Source: DATARH01 sp035504235 (GTDB lineage Bacteria > Pseudomonadota > Alphaproteobacteria > ATCC43930 > CGMCC-115725). Taken from it: a stretch of 64,000 nt of DNA. The translations under genes and the position numbers were made by a program. The DNA is taken from contig DATJSH010000085.1 in the NCBI GenBank assembly GCA_035504235.1, forward strand, positions 1 through 64,000, written 5' to 3'. Positions 8,572 to 17,114 of the stretch are shown here, piece after piece (position 1 is the first letter of the stretch; every line of letters begins with the position of its first letter). The notes below the pieces were generated by a model. That model was not told the DNA's origin, ran no database searches, and saw only the letters and a list, made by a program, of their open reading frames with translations.

Positions 8572-9036
8572 TCACCCGATCGACCCGCGCGGCGTAGCAG
8601 CCCGGCGCGGCGAAATGAACGTGCAGATAGGCTGCGCGCGGATCGGCGAAAGCCGGTCGATCGCCGGCTCCAGCTCACGCCCCTCGATCAACTCCCAGCC
8701 GACCATCATCGCGTCCTTGTCAAAGGCGCGCACCGCCAGCGTGCGGCTGCGAAGCTGCGCAGGCACCTCGTCGATCGCGTCGAATTGCTTTTCGCCGCGC
8801 CGGACATAGATCGCGAAACGCATCCGGTAGGGCGAAGCGACGGGGTGGTGCTCGTAATTGACGAGGATCAGCTCGTCGCCCGGCCGTGAGTCGGTGAGGC
8901 TGATGCGGCAAGGGTATCCGGGCTCGCGCTCGTCCGCGATCCGCCGAACAGCGCCGCGCTCGGCTAATTCCGCGTCGGACATCGCGAACAGCGGCGCGAA
9001 ATTTTCGGCCTGCAGGCCGGTAATGCGAAAGCTCAT
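8572..9036 (-). CDS. DUF1203 family protein with C-terminal frameshift
   Basis: The first about 130 residues fit DUF1203: MSFRITGLQAENFAPLF, the segment GYPCRISLTDSRPGDELIL followed by NYEHHPVASPYRMRFAIYVR, and AIDRL near the end. The family normally ends in a His/Cys motif of the form YxHxHxAxxGCxAARVDR. That motif is absent from this frame but is encoded one frame over, as RAAYLHVHFAAPGCYAARVD with a stop at 8567-8569. A single missing base near 8647-8655 would account for it. Either the gene is freshly disrupted or there is a sequencing error. The start at 9036 has a good ribosome-binding site (GAGGAGC). Function is unknown. Confidence 0.78.
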   Translation of the reverse strand: MSFRITGLQAENFAPLFAMSDAELAERGAVRRIADEREPGYPCRISLTDSRPGDELILVNYEHHPVASPYRMRFAIYVRRGEKQFDAIDEVPAQLRSRTLAVRAFDKDAMMVGWELIEGRELEPAIDRLSPIRAQPICTFISPRRAATPRGSIG

Positions 9037-9107
9037 CGCTGGGCTCCTCATGTTGCTGCTGCAAACATGAGGCGGGACGCGCGGCATATCTTCCCGGCAA
9101 TTGCTCT

Positions 9108-11933
9108 CTAATGCGCGGCGTCCCAGGTTTTGGCCCAACCGGTCTCGACGACGAGTGGCACCGACAATTCGCAGTGCGGCGCGCAGGCGCCTTCCATCAC
9201 TTCCTTGACCAGCGAAGCAGTGGCCTGGATTTCGTCCTCCGGGGTCTCGAATAAGAGCTCGTCATGTACCTGGAGCAGCATCCGAGCGCTGAGGCCGGCC
9301 GCGTGCAGCGCCGCCGGGATGCGGCTCATCGCCCGCTTGATGATGTCGGCGGCCGAGCCTTGGAGCGGCGCATTGATCGCCTGACGCTCGGCACCCATGC
9401 GCCGCGCCGGGTTGGCGTCGCGGATGCCGGGGATAAAGCATTTGCGGCCGAAGATCGTCTCGACATAGCCGGCGGTGCGGCACTCGGCCTTGATCCGCTC
9501 CATGTAGGCGCGGATGCCGGGGAAGCGCTCGAAATAGAGGTCGATATAGGCCTTCGCCTCGGCCTGCGGCACGCTGATTTGGTTGCCGAGCCCGAATGCG
9601 CTGATCCCGTAGAGAATGCCGAAATTGATCGCCTTGGCGCGCCGGCGGATCAACGGCGTCATTTCGTCGAGCGGCACGTTGAAGACTTCGCTCGCGGTCG
9701 CCGCGTGGATGTCGTGCCCGGCGAGGAACGCCTCTTTCAGCGATGGGATATCGGCGACATGCGCCGCGAGGCGCAGCTCTATCTGGCTGTAATCGGCCGA
9801 CAGCAGCACATGGCCCGACTCGGCGATAAAGGCCTGTCGGATTTTGCGGCCTTCCTCGGTGCGCACCGGAATGTTCTGCAGATTCGGATCGTTCGATGAA
9901 AATCGACCGGTGGCCGCGACTGTCAATGCGTAGGTGGTATGGACGCGCTGGTCGTCCGCGTCGATCTCATCGACGAGCGCGTCGGCATAGGTCGATTTGA
10001 GCTTCGTCAGCTGCCGCCATTCGAGCACCCGGCCTGGCACTGGGTGCAGCGGCTGCAGCTGCTCGAGGATCGAGGCGTCGGTGCCGTAGGCGCCGGTCTT
10101 GCCCTTTTTGCCGCCGGGCAGGTTGAGCTTGTCGAACAGGACATCGCCGAGCTGCTTGGGCGAACCGATGTTGAACTCGTTGCCGACATCGCGATAGATC
10201 GACGTTTCGATCTCGGCGATGCGCTTGGCAAAGTCGGTCGACAATTCGCCGAGCGCGCCGCGGTCGACTTTGATCCCGGCGTGTTCCATGGCCGCGACGG
10301 TCGGCACCAGCGGCCGCTCGACGGTCTCGTAGAACGCATCCATATGCTCAGCGACGAGCCGCGCCTTCAAATATGCGTGCAGGCGCAACGCCGCGTCGGC
10401 GCGCTCGGCGGCGAAGTCACGTGCCGCTTCCGGTGCCACTTCGGCGAACGGGATCAGGCTCTTGCCGCTGCCGACCAGCGCCTTCAGCGGCTGGAGGCTG
10501 TGTCCCGCGGCGCGGCTGACGAGCTCCCCGATGTCGTGGTCGAACTGGCCGCCGTCGAGCACGTAAGACATCAGCATCGTGCAGTCATAGGGTGCGATGC
10601 GGATGCCGTGGCGCAGCAAGAGACGCGCCGCACCCTTCATGTCATGACCGATTTTCAGGGTGTAACGGTCTTCGAGAAGCGGCTTCAGCCGTGCCAGCAC
10701 CTCGCTCGCCTGCAGCGCATTGGCGCCGAGTGCAGCCCCAGGGGCAGTAAGATCGAGGCTCGCCTGTCCGCCCGCCGGCTGCCGCGCGAGCGGCACGTAG
10801 GCGGCCAGCCCCGGCGCCAGGGCCAGCGCTATGCCCGCCAGCCCAGGCGCCGGGTGGATTGCCACAAACCCAGCCTCCTCGGCCGCTTCGATCCAGTGGT
10901 CGAGGCCTTCGAGCGTATCGATCAGCGCGTATTTGCGCTCGTCGCCAAACGGCGCGATTTCGGGAATGACCGGCTCGCTCGCCGCCGGGGTCTCGACCGT
11001 CGCCGGCGCGGCGCCCTCCAGGCGCTGCGCCATCCGCGTGCCGAGCGTGCGGAACTCCATCTCCCGGAGCCATGGCAGCAGCACATCAGGGTCGATCGGC
11101 TGTACCGCGAGCTCGCTGAGCGGGCAGGGCAGCGGCACGTGATCGTCGAGCTTCACCAGCTCGCGCGACAGCCGCGCCTTGGCCGCGTGCTCGATGAGGC
11201 TTTCGCGCCGCTTTGGCTGTTTGATCTCGGGCGCGTGCTCCAGCAGGTTTTCGAGATCGCCGTAGGTGTTGATCAGCTCCGCCGCGGTCTTGACTCCGAT
11301 TCCCGGCACGCCAGGCACGTTGTCGACGCTATCGCCGCACAGCGCCTGCACTTCGATGACCTTGTCCGGCCCGACGCCAAACCGCTCACGCACCTCGGCA
11401 TCGCCGATGGGACGGTTCTTGATTGGGTCGAGCATCGTCACGCGCTCGCGCACGAGCTGCATCATGTCCTTGTCGGACGAGACGATGGTGACGACGGCGC
11501 CGGCTTCGTCGGCCTCGCGCGCATAAGTCGCGATCAGGTCGTCGGCCTCGAAATCCGGCACATCGATGATGCAGACGCCAAAAGCTCTCGTCGCGTCGCG
11601 CACCAGCTTGAATTGCGGCTTCAGGTCGTCGGGCGGCTCGGTGCGGTTGGCCTTGTACAGATCGTAGATCTGATTGCGGAACGAGCTGCCCGAGTGGTCG
11701 AAGACGACGGCGATGTGATCGGCATCCGTCTCCGACAGCAGCTTGGCCAGCATGTTTGAGAAGCCGAGCACCGCCGAGGTTGGTGTCCCGTCCGAGCGGG
11801 TCAGCGGCGGCAGCGCGTGATAGGCGCGGAAGATAAAGCCCGAGCCGTCGATCAGATAGACATGGCGCGGCGCAACGGTCGAACCGTCGTGGCCCGAAGC
11901 GGGGCGATGTTCGGTTGGGGCGATGTCGTTCAC
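9108..11933 (-). CDS. polA: DNA polymerase I
   Basis: A full-length family A polymerase of 941 residues, acting in Okazaki-fragment processing and repair. The 5'-3' exonuclease domain spans about residues 22-305 (YLIDGSGFIFRAYHALP, SSDKDMMQL, GDSVDNVPGVPGIG). The polymerase domain covers about 540-941, with motif A at 713-721 (ADYSQIELR), motif B at 764-776 (RRRAKAINFGILYG) and motif C at 888-893 (QVHDEL). The middle 3'-5' exonuclease domain keeps the fold outline but lacks the catalytic acids: FVAIHPAPG stands where DTET is expected, HDMKGAARL replaces the N-x-K-x-D motif, and FAAERAD replaces YxxxD. Proofreading should therefore be absent. The start lies 8 bp after the stop of a CHCC zinc-finger gene, so the two are probably one operon. 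Confidence 0.97.
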   Translation of the reverse strand: MNDIAPTEHRPASGHDGSTVAPRHVYLIDGSGFIFRAYHALPPLTRSDGTPTSAVLGFSNMLAKLLSETDADHIAVVFDHSGSSFRNQIYDLYKANRTEPPDDLKPQFKLVRDATRAFGVCIIDVPDFEADDLIATYAREADEAGAVVTIVSSDKDMMQLVRERVTMLDPIKNRPIGDAEVRERFGVGPDKVIEVQALCGDSVDNVPGVPGIGVKTAAELINTYGDLENLLEHAPEIKQPKRRESLIEHAAKARLSRELVKLDDHVPLPCPLSELAVQPIDPDVLLPWLREMEFRTLGTRMAQRLEGAAPATVETPAASEPVIPEIAPFGDERKYALIDTLEGLDHWIEAAEEAGFVAIHPAPGLAGIALALAPGLAAYVPLARQPAGGQASLDLTAPGAALGANALQASEVLARLKPLLEDRYTLKIGHDMKGAARLLLRHGIRIAPYDCTMLMSYVLDGGQFDHDIGELVSRAAGHSLQPLKALVGSGKSLIPFAEVAPEAARDFAAERADAALRLHAYLKARLVAEHMDAFYETVERPLVPTVAAMEHAGIKVDRGALGELSTDFAKRIAEIETSIYRDVGNEFNIGSPKQLGDVLFDKLNLPGGKKGKTGAYGTDASILEQLQPLHPVPGRVLEWRQLTKLKSTYADALVDEIDADDQRVHTTYALTVAATGRFSSNDPNLQNIPVRTEEGRKIRQAFIAESGHVLLSADYSQIELRLAAHVADIPSLKEAFLAGHDIHAATASEVFNVPLDEMTPLIRRRAKAINFGILYGISAFGLGNQISVPQAEAKAYIDLYFERFPGIRAYMERIKAECRTAGYVETIFGRKCFIPGIRDANPARRMGAERQAINAPLQGSAADIIKRAMSRIPAALHAAGLSARMLLQVHDELLFETPEDEIQATASLVKEVMEGACAPHCELSVPLVVETGWAKTWDAAH

Positions 11934-11941
11934 AGCACGTC

Positions 11942-12217
11942 CTATGGCTGGCGCGGCGGTGGCCGCTCATCGTCGCGCGCGGCATCGACGGTGCTCCCCG
12001 CAACTCCCACGCCGGGTGTCGCGACGCTCGAATAGCCGGCCTCCCCGGCGCCGGGTTGCGCCGCGGATCGGTTGATGAATACCCGCGAGCAATACGGGCA
12101 CTCGGCCCGGCCGGCCGGCGCCAGGTTCAGGAACACGCGTGGGTGGCCGAGCGCGCCACCGCTGCCGCTGCAGGCGGCGACCATCTCGTCGATCTCGACG
12201 GTTTCAAACGGAACCAT
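11942..12217 (-). CDS. CHCC-type zinc-finger domain protein
   Basis: A 91-residue protein with the small alphaproteobacterial zinc-finger fold (zf-CHCC): Cys in VAACSGSGG, His in GALGHPRVFLNL, and the CPYC pair in AECPYCSRVFI. This family resembles the NDUFS6-type zinc protein of complex I and occurs widely next to unrelated genes. The start is the ATG at 12217 (MVPFETVEID), where the family similarity begins; longer readings upstream are not supported. The C-terminal 35 residues are Gly/Ala/Pro-rich and not conserved. It lies 8 bp upstream of polA in the same direction. Confidence 0.85.
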   Translation of the reverse strand: MVPFETVEIDEMVAACSGSGGALGHPRVFLNLAPAGRAECPYCSRVFINRSAAQPGAGEAGYSSVATPGVGVAGSTVDAARDDERPPPRQP

Positions 12218-12368
12218 GAGCCATCCAAATTGCTGGGCCGAATCTCTGAGGCCGAATTGCCGGGCGAAGATGCCGCGAAGGGTGCTGCTGGTTGACCGTT
12301 CGCCAAAGCGGATGATACGCGTTGCGGCGGGAGTTTCAAATATGCGGACGCGGGTCTTCGGCGCGCGA

Positions 12369-13445
12369 ATGAATGAGTTGCGGCGGCATCGCTGGCTGCT
12401 CGCCGGGGTGGCTTGCGCCGTCCTGGCGGCGGCATTGGCAGCTTGCGCGCCAAACGGTCCGGACGCGCCCGGGCAGCAAGTCGCCGCGATCGCAATGGTC
12501 CCGCCGCAGCTGCCGCCCCCGACGCTGCAGGACGCTGTCTTCACCACCACCGACGACAAGATCCTGCCGCTGCGACGCTGGCTCCCGAACAGCGGCGCTG
12601 CGCCCCGCGCGGTGATCCTCGCGCTACACGGCTTCAACGACTACAGCAACGCCTTTGATGCGCCGGCCAAGGAATGGGCAAAACACGGCATCGCCACCTA
12701 CGCTTATGACCAGCGCGGGTTTGGCGGCGCGCCCGGCCGCGGCTTCTGGCCGGGCAGCCGGACGCTCACCACCGACGCGGTGACGGCCGCAACCTTGCTG
12801 CGCGCGAAATACCTGCATACGCCGCTCTATCTGCTTGGCGAGAGCATGGGCGGCGCGGTGGCGATCCTCGCCGCGACCGGCGCGACCGGCATCCACCCGG
12901 CCGCAGTTGACGGGGTGATCCTGTCCGCGCCAGCGGTGTGGACGCGCGAGTCGATGCAATTTCTGCCTCGGCTCGCACTGTGGGCCGGGGTGCGGCTGTT
13001 CCCCGGCTGGGTGCTGACCGGCGAAAGCCTGCACATCCTCGCTTCCGACAATATTCCGATGCTGATCGCGCTGAGCCGCGACCCGATGGTCATCAAAGGT
13101 ACTCGGATCGATACGATCTATGGGCTGGTCGACCTGATGGACCGTACGATCGAGGCTGCCCCGCGGCTTACCGCACCGCTCCTCATGATGTACGGCGCGC
13201 ATGACGCGGTGATCCCGGCCGACCCGGTTCGCACCTTTGTCGCTGCGCTACCGCCGCAAGACGCCACGCGCGAGCGTTTTGCGTACTACCGCAAGGGCTA
13301 CCACATGCTGATGCGCGACCTCGAAGGCAAAGCGGTCGCTGACGACGTCGCGAGCTGGGTTCTCGATCGCCCCGCGGCGCTTCCCTCGCGCGCCGACGCG
13401 ATTGACACGGAGCGGCCGTGGCCGCCGATTGCGGCGGGTGGCTAG
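12369..13445 (+). CDS. alpha/beta hydrolase lipoprotein (monoacylglycerol lipase-like)
   Basis: A 358-residue serine hydrolase with a lipoprotein signal: MNELRRHRWLL, a hydrophobic core and the lipobox LAAC (Cys26). The hydrolase domain has the oxyanion stretch LALHGFND, the nucleophile elbow GESMGG (Ser159), an acid in YGAHDAVIP and the catalytic His in RKGYHMLM. This matches the lysophospholipase / monoglyceride lipase group (Hydrolase_4). The start is ATG 12369; an open frame reaches back to 12072 but has no domain and would bury the signal peptide. It is divergent from the zinc-finger/polA pair, with 151 bp between starts. Confidence 0.87.
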   Translation: MNELRRHRWLLAGVACAVLAAALAACAPNGPDAPGQQVAAIAMVPPQLPPPTLQDAVFTTTDDKILPLRRWLPNSGAAPRAVILALHGFNDYSNAFDAPAKEWAKHGIATYAYDQRGFGGAPGRGFWPGSRTLTTDAVTAATLLRAKYLHTPLYLLGESMGGAVAILAATGATGIHPAAVDGVILSAPAVWTRESMQFLPRLALWAGVRLFPGWVLTGESLHILASDNIPMLIALSRDPMVIKGTRIDTIYGLVDLMDRTIEAAPRLTAPLLMMYGAHDAVIPADPVRTFVAALPPQDATRERFAYYRKGYHMLMRDLEGKAVADDVASWVLDRPAALPSRADAIDTERPWPPIAAGG

Positions 13446-13575
13446 AGGCTCTGGAAGCCGGATCGCTTGCGATTTAAGCAAAACGGCGATTTCGATCCAG
13501 ATTTCAAGTGCCGGCCATAGAAATATCGACCGCCTTGCGCCGCGCGCGGCTTAGCGCTAATTCGTCGACCGGCGC

Positions 13576-13652
<77 letters not shown>

Positions 13653-13801
13653 GCCGATTCAACGCTTATCGGGGCATTAATGGTAGAGCCGAAAGCGATT
13701 CCGCCGCGCAAATCGGACTGCGCAGCAAAGCTGAATTGCTCTTTGGTATTGTGGTGGTATGGTTAAAAACTAATTAAATAATTAATGTCAGAAAGTTGCA
13801 A

Positions 13802-13829
13802 TTGATTTAGAAAAAATTTGAGTCATATT
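13802..13829 (+). promoter_or_regulatory. putative sigma70-type promoter for the Flp pilin gene
   Basis: In an AT-rich stretch after the tRNA, TTGATT (13802-13807) and CATATT (13824-13829) are spaced by 16 bases, about 40 bp before the pilin start. The match is partial and the region is AT-rich throughout, so this is a weak suggestion. Confidence 0.3.
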
Positions 13830-13869
13830 GCGCCTAACGCTGGCTTGTCGCCAAAAGGTTTGCCTCGAT

Positions 13870-14034
13870 ATGCGTATCAAACGGCTCAGAAAATGCTTCG
13901 CTTACAAAACCAGAGCCGTGGCGATAGAGTATGGGCTGATTGCATTGCTGATTTCTATTGCGGCTAATTCAGTGCTCCAGCTTAGCGGAACGAACCTTGT
14001 CGCCACCGTCACGACGGTAGCGGCCAATTTGTGA
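13870..14034 (+). CDS. Flp family type IVb pilin
   Basis: A 54-residue protein matching Flp/Fap pilins: a short basic leader (MRIKRLRKCFAYKTR), then RAVAIEYGLIALLISIAANS, which holds the conserved Glu-Tyr and the hydrophobic assembly helix, and a short Thr/Val-rich tail. A prepilin peptidase would cut before or near the AVAIEYG segment. The ATG at 13870 is preferred over an upstream TTG at 13828. No other tad/cpa gene is present, so this is an orphan pilin locus; the assembly machinery must be elsewhere if it is used. A strong terminator follows 35 bp later. Confidence 0.82.
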   Translation: MRIKRLRKCFAYKTRAVAIEYGLIALLISIAANSVLQLSGTNLVATVTTVAANL

Positions 14035-14069
14035 TCCTACCATATCGGTTTCCTCCCACGGCTAACACC

Positions 14070-14104
14070 GAGAGCCCCGGTCGAAAGACCGGGGCTCTCT
14101 TTTT
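14070..14104 (+). terminator. rho-independent terminator of the pilin gene
   Basis: A perfect 13-bp stem, GAGAGCCCCGGTC (14070-14082), a GAAA tetraloop, and the complementary arm (14087-14099), followed by TTTTT (14100-14104). This is a textbook intrinsic terminator just downstream of the Flp pilin stop. Confidence 0.92.
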
Positions 14105-14330
14105 GCCGGTACCGCGAGGCGCGTCGTTGGATCGAGGGACACGCGCCAAATCCGGCCGTTCACCCGCCGGGATGTGCGGAGCCGGCCAACGCTCCGAAAG
14201 TCCTTCGTTCTGGCGCAATGCCTGGTGAGATGATGTAGACTGGGCGCAGCGAGAGCGGTTTTTGACCCCCGCGTATTTCCGCGACGGCTCACCGAAAAAA
14301 AGCGAGTGCTCTTCCGAGGACAGAAAACAA

Positions 14331-15125
14331 GTGAATTGGAACATTTTCGCCCTTACAGCCCTTTTGTTGTTTCTCGTCATGCTGGTGAGATATTTCGTCG
14401 TCGCCGGGCTGTTTTATCTGGTGATATGGAAACGCCCGCTGCGCTGGCGCGAGCGGGCACTGAACGCGGATCGCCCGATCCGCGCCGCGATCGCCCGCGA
14501 AATCTTGTGGTCGATTTCGGCGACGCTTATTTTTGCAATACCCGGTGCCTTCATGATTGAAGGCTGGAAACTCGGGTGGACGAAAATCTACGTCGACCCG
14601 ATTCAATACGGTTGGCTTTATTTTGCTCTTAGCCCGCTGATCTATATGATCCTTCATGATACGTACTTTTACTGGACGCATCGGCTGCTTCATTGGCGCT
14701 GGTGGTTTTGTCATGCGCATTACGTGCATCACCAATCGCTCAGCCCGTCGCCATGGGCGTCGTTTTCGTTTCACCCCCTAGAGTCGCTGATCGAAGCATT
14801 ATTCATCCCGGTACTGGTCTTCGTGTTGCCGATACATGTTATCGGCTTGATTTTGGTGCTGATGGCGATGACGATATTCGGTGTCGTCAATCATCTCGGG
14901 TATGAAATCTATCCGCGCTTTCTTGTGGATCGCGGTCCGGGGCGCTGGTTGATTTCCGTGACGCATCATAACTGGCATCATCGGCGCTTCAACTGCAACT
15001 ATGCTTTGTATTTTCGGCTGTGGGATATCTGGATGGGGACCGACCGTTGGCCCAACGTCGCCGCCGCTCAACGGCACGAGCTCCCGGGGAAAGCCGAAAC
15101 GGCAGCCCAGAGCGAAACCTCGTAG
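14331..15125 (+). CDS. sterol desaturase / fatty acid hydroxylase family protein
   Basis: A membrane di-iron hydroxylase of about 264 residues. Histidine clusters are HDTYFYWTHRLLH, HAHYVHHQS and THHNWHH, the eight-His pattern of the FA_hydroxylase superfamily, lying between four or so membrane helices. The first recognisable residue block is NWNIFALTALLLFLVMLVRY, so I start at GTG 14331 with GAGGACAG upstream; an open frame extends to TTG 14262. It precedes the carotenoid oxygenase gene by 34 bp on the same strand, hinting at a shared transcript. The substrate could be a sterol, hopanoid, fatty acid or carotenoid; sequence does not say which. Confidence 0.85.
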   Translation: MNWNIFALTALLLFLVMLVRYFVVAGLFYLVIWKRPLRWRERALNADRPIRAAIAREILWSISATLIFAIPGAFMIEGWKLGWTKIYVDPIQYGWLYFALSPLIYMILHDTYFYWTHRLLHWRWWFCHAHYVHHQSLSPSPWASFSFHPLESLIEALFIPVLVFVLPIHVIGLILVLMAMTIFGVVNHLGYEIYPRFLVDRGPGRWLISVTHHNWHHRRFNCNYALYFRLWDIWMGTDRWPNVAAAQRHELPGKAETAAQSETS

Positions 15126-15159
15126 AAGGGCCGTTTCTGCTGCCCCCGGCCATCGCTGA

Positions 15160-16611
15160 ATGACAAGCCTCGTCAAAACCACGATCAACAACGTTATCGG
15201 CAAGGGCGCGACAGCGCTGGCGAGCTTCAACCGCTGGCGCATGCCCGCTCCGGACGGCCCGCATCCGTTCCTCACCGGGTTGCACGCCCCAATGACGGAA
15301 GAAGCGTCGATCGAGGATTTGCCGGTGACCGGCGTGATCCCGCAGGCGCTTGATGGCCGGTATTTGCGCATCGGTCCGAACCCAATCGCCGCCGACCCAA
15401 AAACCTACCGATGGTTCCTCGGCGACGGCATGGTCCATGGTGTGCGGATAGAGCGTGGTCGAGCGCGCTGGTACCGCAATCGCTGGGTCCGCTCAACCGC
15501 GGTCACGTCAGCCCTTGGCGAGCCGCGAGTGCCGGGGCCGCGTCATGCGGACCCCGATACCGTCAACACCAACGTGATCGGGTTCGCGGGACGGATTTGG
15601 GCGCTGGTCGAGGCGGGAAGCACGCCCGTGTTGCTAGACGATACGCTCGGGACGCTGGCTTACGATGATTTCGGCGGTACGCTGCGCGGCGCCTTCAGCG
15701 CTCATCCGCATCTTGATCCGCTGACGGGCGAATTGCATGCGATCGCCTACAATCCACGTGATCCGACACTGATCCACCATGTCGTGGTCACGGGTGAGGG
15801 CCGCGTTCGCCGCGAGGAGCCGGTGCGGGTGAGCCAGGGGCCGATGATCCACGATTGTGCGATCACCGCCCGCTTCGCGGTGATCCTCGACCTGCCGGTA
15901 ACCTTTTCGATGGGCGCGCTGATTTCGGGAGAACCCTTCCCGTTTCGCTGGAACGCCTCTCATCCGGCCCGAGTTGGCTTGCTTCCTCGCGAGGGCGCCG
16001 GCAGCGAGGTGATCTGGTGCGATGTCGATCCCTGCTTTGTGTTTCACGTCGCGAATGCCTACGACACGGGAAATGGCGAGGTCATCCTCGACGTCGTTGC
16101 CTATGACAGGATGTTCGCCGAAGCCTCGCTCGGGCCCGGCGCTCCTCGCGGTGCGTTAGAGCGCTGGACGATCGATTCATCCGAGCGGCGCGTCCTGCGC
16201 GCCGTGATCGACGATCATCAGCAGGATTTCCCACGTATCGATGAGCGCCGGTACGGTCAGCCTTACCGCTACGCGTATGCGATGGCGGTGCCCGAGACGT
16301 CCGAACCCGGATTTATCGCCGCTAACAGCCTGTTGAAGCACGATCTGCAAACGGGCGTCCGGCAGGTGCACGACTTCGGATCGCGCCGTTATCCGGGCGA
16401 GTTCGTCTTTGCACCCGCTCATGCCGCGGCTGCGGAAGACGAGGGATGGCTGATCGGGCTCGTTATCAACGAGATCGATCAGACCACCGATCTAGTGATC
16501 GTCGATGCACGGAATTTCGAGGGCGTTCCCTGCGCCAGGATCCAAATACCGCATCGAATCCCTCCGGGTTTCCACGGCAACTGGCTGCCTTCCGGAAATC
16601 GGAAGAGTTAG
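15160..16611 (+). CDS. carotenoid oxygenase (RPE65/CCD family)
   Basis: A 483-residue non-heme iron dioxygenase of the carotenoid cleavage family. The four iron-binding histidines can be placed: His182 (in SAHPHLDPLTGE), His231 (MIHDCAIT), His296 (FVFHVANAYD) and His472 (PPGFHGNW). Their spacing matches lignostilbene and apocarotenoid oxygenases. The N-terminal blade carries GRYLRIGPNP and WFLGDGMVHGVRIE, as in the family. It could cleave a carotenoid made by the crt genes just downstream, giving an apocarotenoid, or a stilbene-type phenylpropanoid. The neighbourhood favours the former, but the sequence type also includes stilbene oxygenases. Confidence 0.92.
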   Translation: MTSLVKTTINNVIGKGATALASFNRWRMPAPDGPHPFLTGLHAPMTEEASIEDLPVTGVIPQALDGRYLRIGPNPIAADPKTYRWFLGDGMVHGVRIERGRARWYRNRWVRSTAVTSALGEPRVPGPRHADPDTVNTNVIGFAGRIWALVEAGSTPVLLDDTLGTLAYDDFGGTLRGAFSAHPHLDPLTGELHAIAYNPRDPTLIHHVVVTGEGRVRREEPVRVSQGPMIHDCAITARFAVILDLPVTFSMGALISGEPFPFRWNASHPARVGLLPREGAGSEVIWCDVDPCFVFHVANAYDTGNGEVILDVVAYDRMFAEASLGPGAPRGALERWTIDSSERRVLRAVIDDHQQDFPRIDERRYGQPYRYAYAMAVPETSEPGFIAANSLLKHDLQTGVRQVHDFGSRRYPGEFVFAPAHAAAAEDEGWLIGLVINEIDQTTDLVIVDARNFEGVPCARIQIPHRIPPGFHGNWLPSGNRKS

Positions 16612-16680
16612 TGGCGTGGAAAGCATTCCCTTGGCGCAGCGGCCCATGATCAGGCTGGCGGTAATCATTTTTGCCAGCGA

Positions 16681-16929
16681 TCAGTCTTGATAGACGATGA
16701 TCGCGATGTTTCCCGTGGACCGCTGTGTATGCCGGGTCGCGCGGTGGCTCCCGTAAGTGCCGGTGTCGCCTTTCGGCGTGTCAGCAATAATACCCAGATC
16801 CTCGGCGGCCCATCCCGGATATTGGATGGCCACGATGCGCTTGCCGTCGGCCTCTAACTGACCGACTTCACGGGCAAGTTCTGCTTGGCCAACGGCAATG
16901 GGCTCAAGCGCGATCTCGATCTGGGGCAT
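16681..16929 (-). CDS. hypothetical protein
   Basis: An 82-residue reading frame starting MPQIEIALEPIAVGQAEL, with a good ribosome-binding site (GGAGAGG) 5 bases before the ATG. It contains a stretch VAIQYPGWAAEDLGIIAD and an unusual His/Thr/Arg-rich part before the C-terminus. I recognise no family. It lies opposite in strand to both the carotenoid oxygenase and crtY, in a 500-bp gap. Coding is plausible but not certain. Confidence 0.45.
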   Translation of the reverse strand: MPQIEIALEPIAVGQAELAREVGQLEADGKRIVAIQYPGWAAEDLGIIADTPKGDTGTYGSHRATRHTQRSTGNIAIIVYQD

Positions 16930-17114
16930 TAAGGCCTCTCCGGATTTGCCGAACTCTATGCCCAAACCTGCCCAAGTGTAAGGAGAACCCCGGCATCAAA
17001 CAAAGCCTAGTGCGGCGATGCAGCGGGCCAATTGGTCACATGCTTCATGCGAAGTGCCTGACGTTGCGGGGCATCCCGCTTGCGCCGTGCGAATTTCTTC
17101 GTCCAACTGCGCGA

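Noticed and set aside
9939..11759. A 606-codon open frame on the plus strand across polA
   Set aside because: It lies wholly opposite the polymerase gene. Its translation is Arg/Gln/His/Val-rich with no domain, as expected for an antisense frame in GC-rich DNA.
12072..12368. In-frame extension upstream of the lipoprotein hydrolase
   Set aside because: It overlaps the zinc-finger gene on the other strand and would hide the lipoprotein signal.
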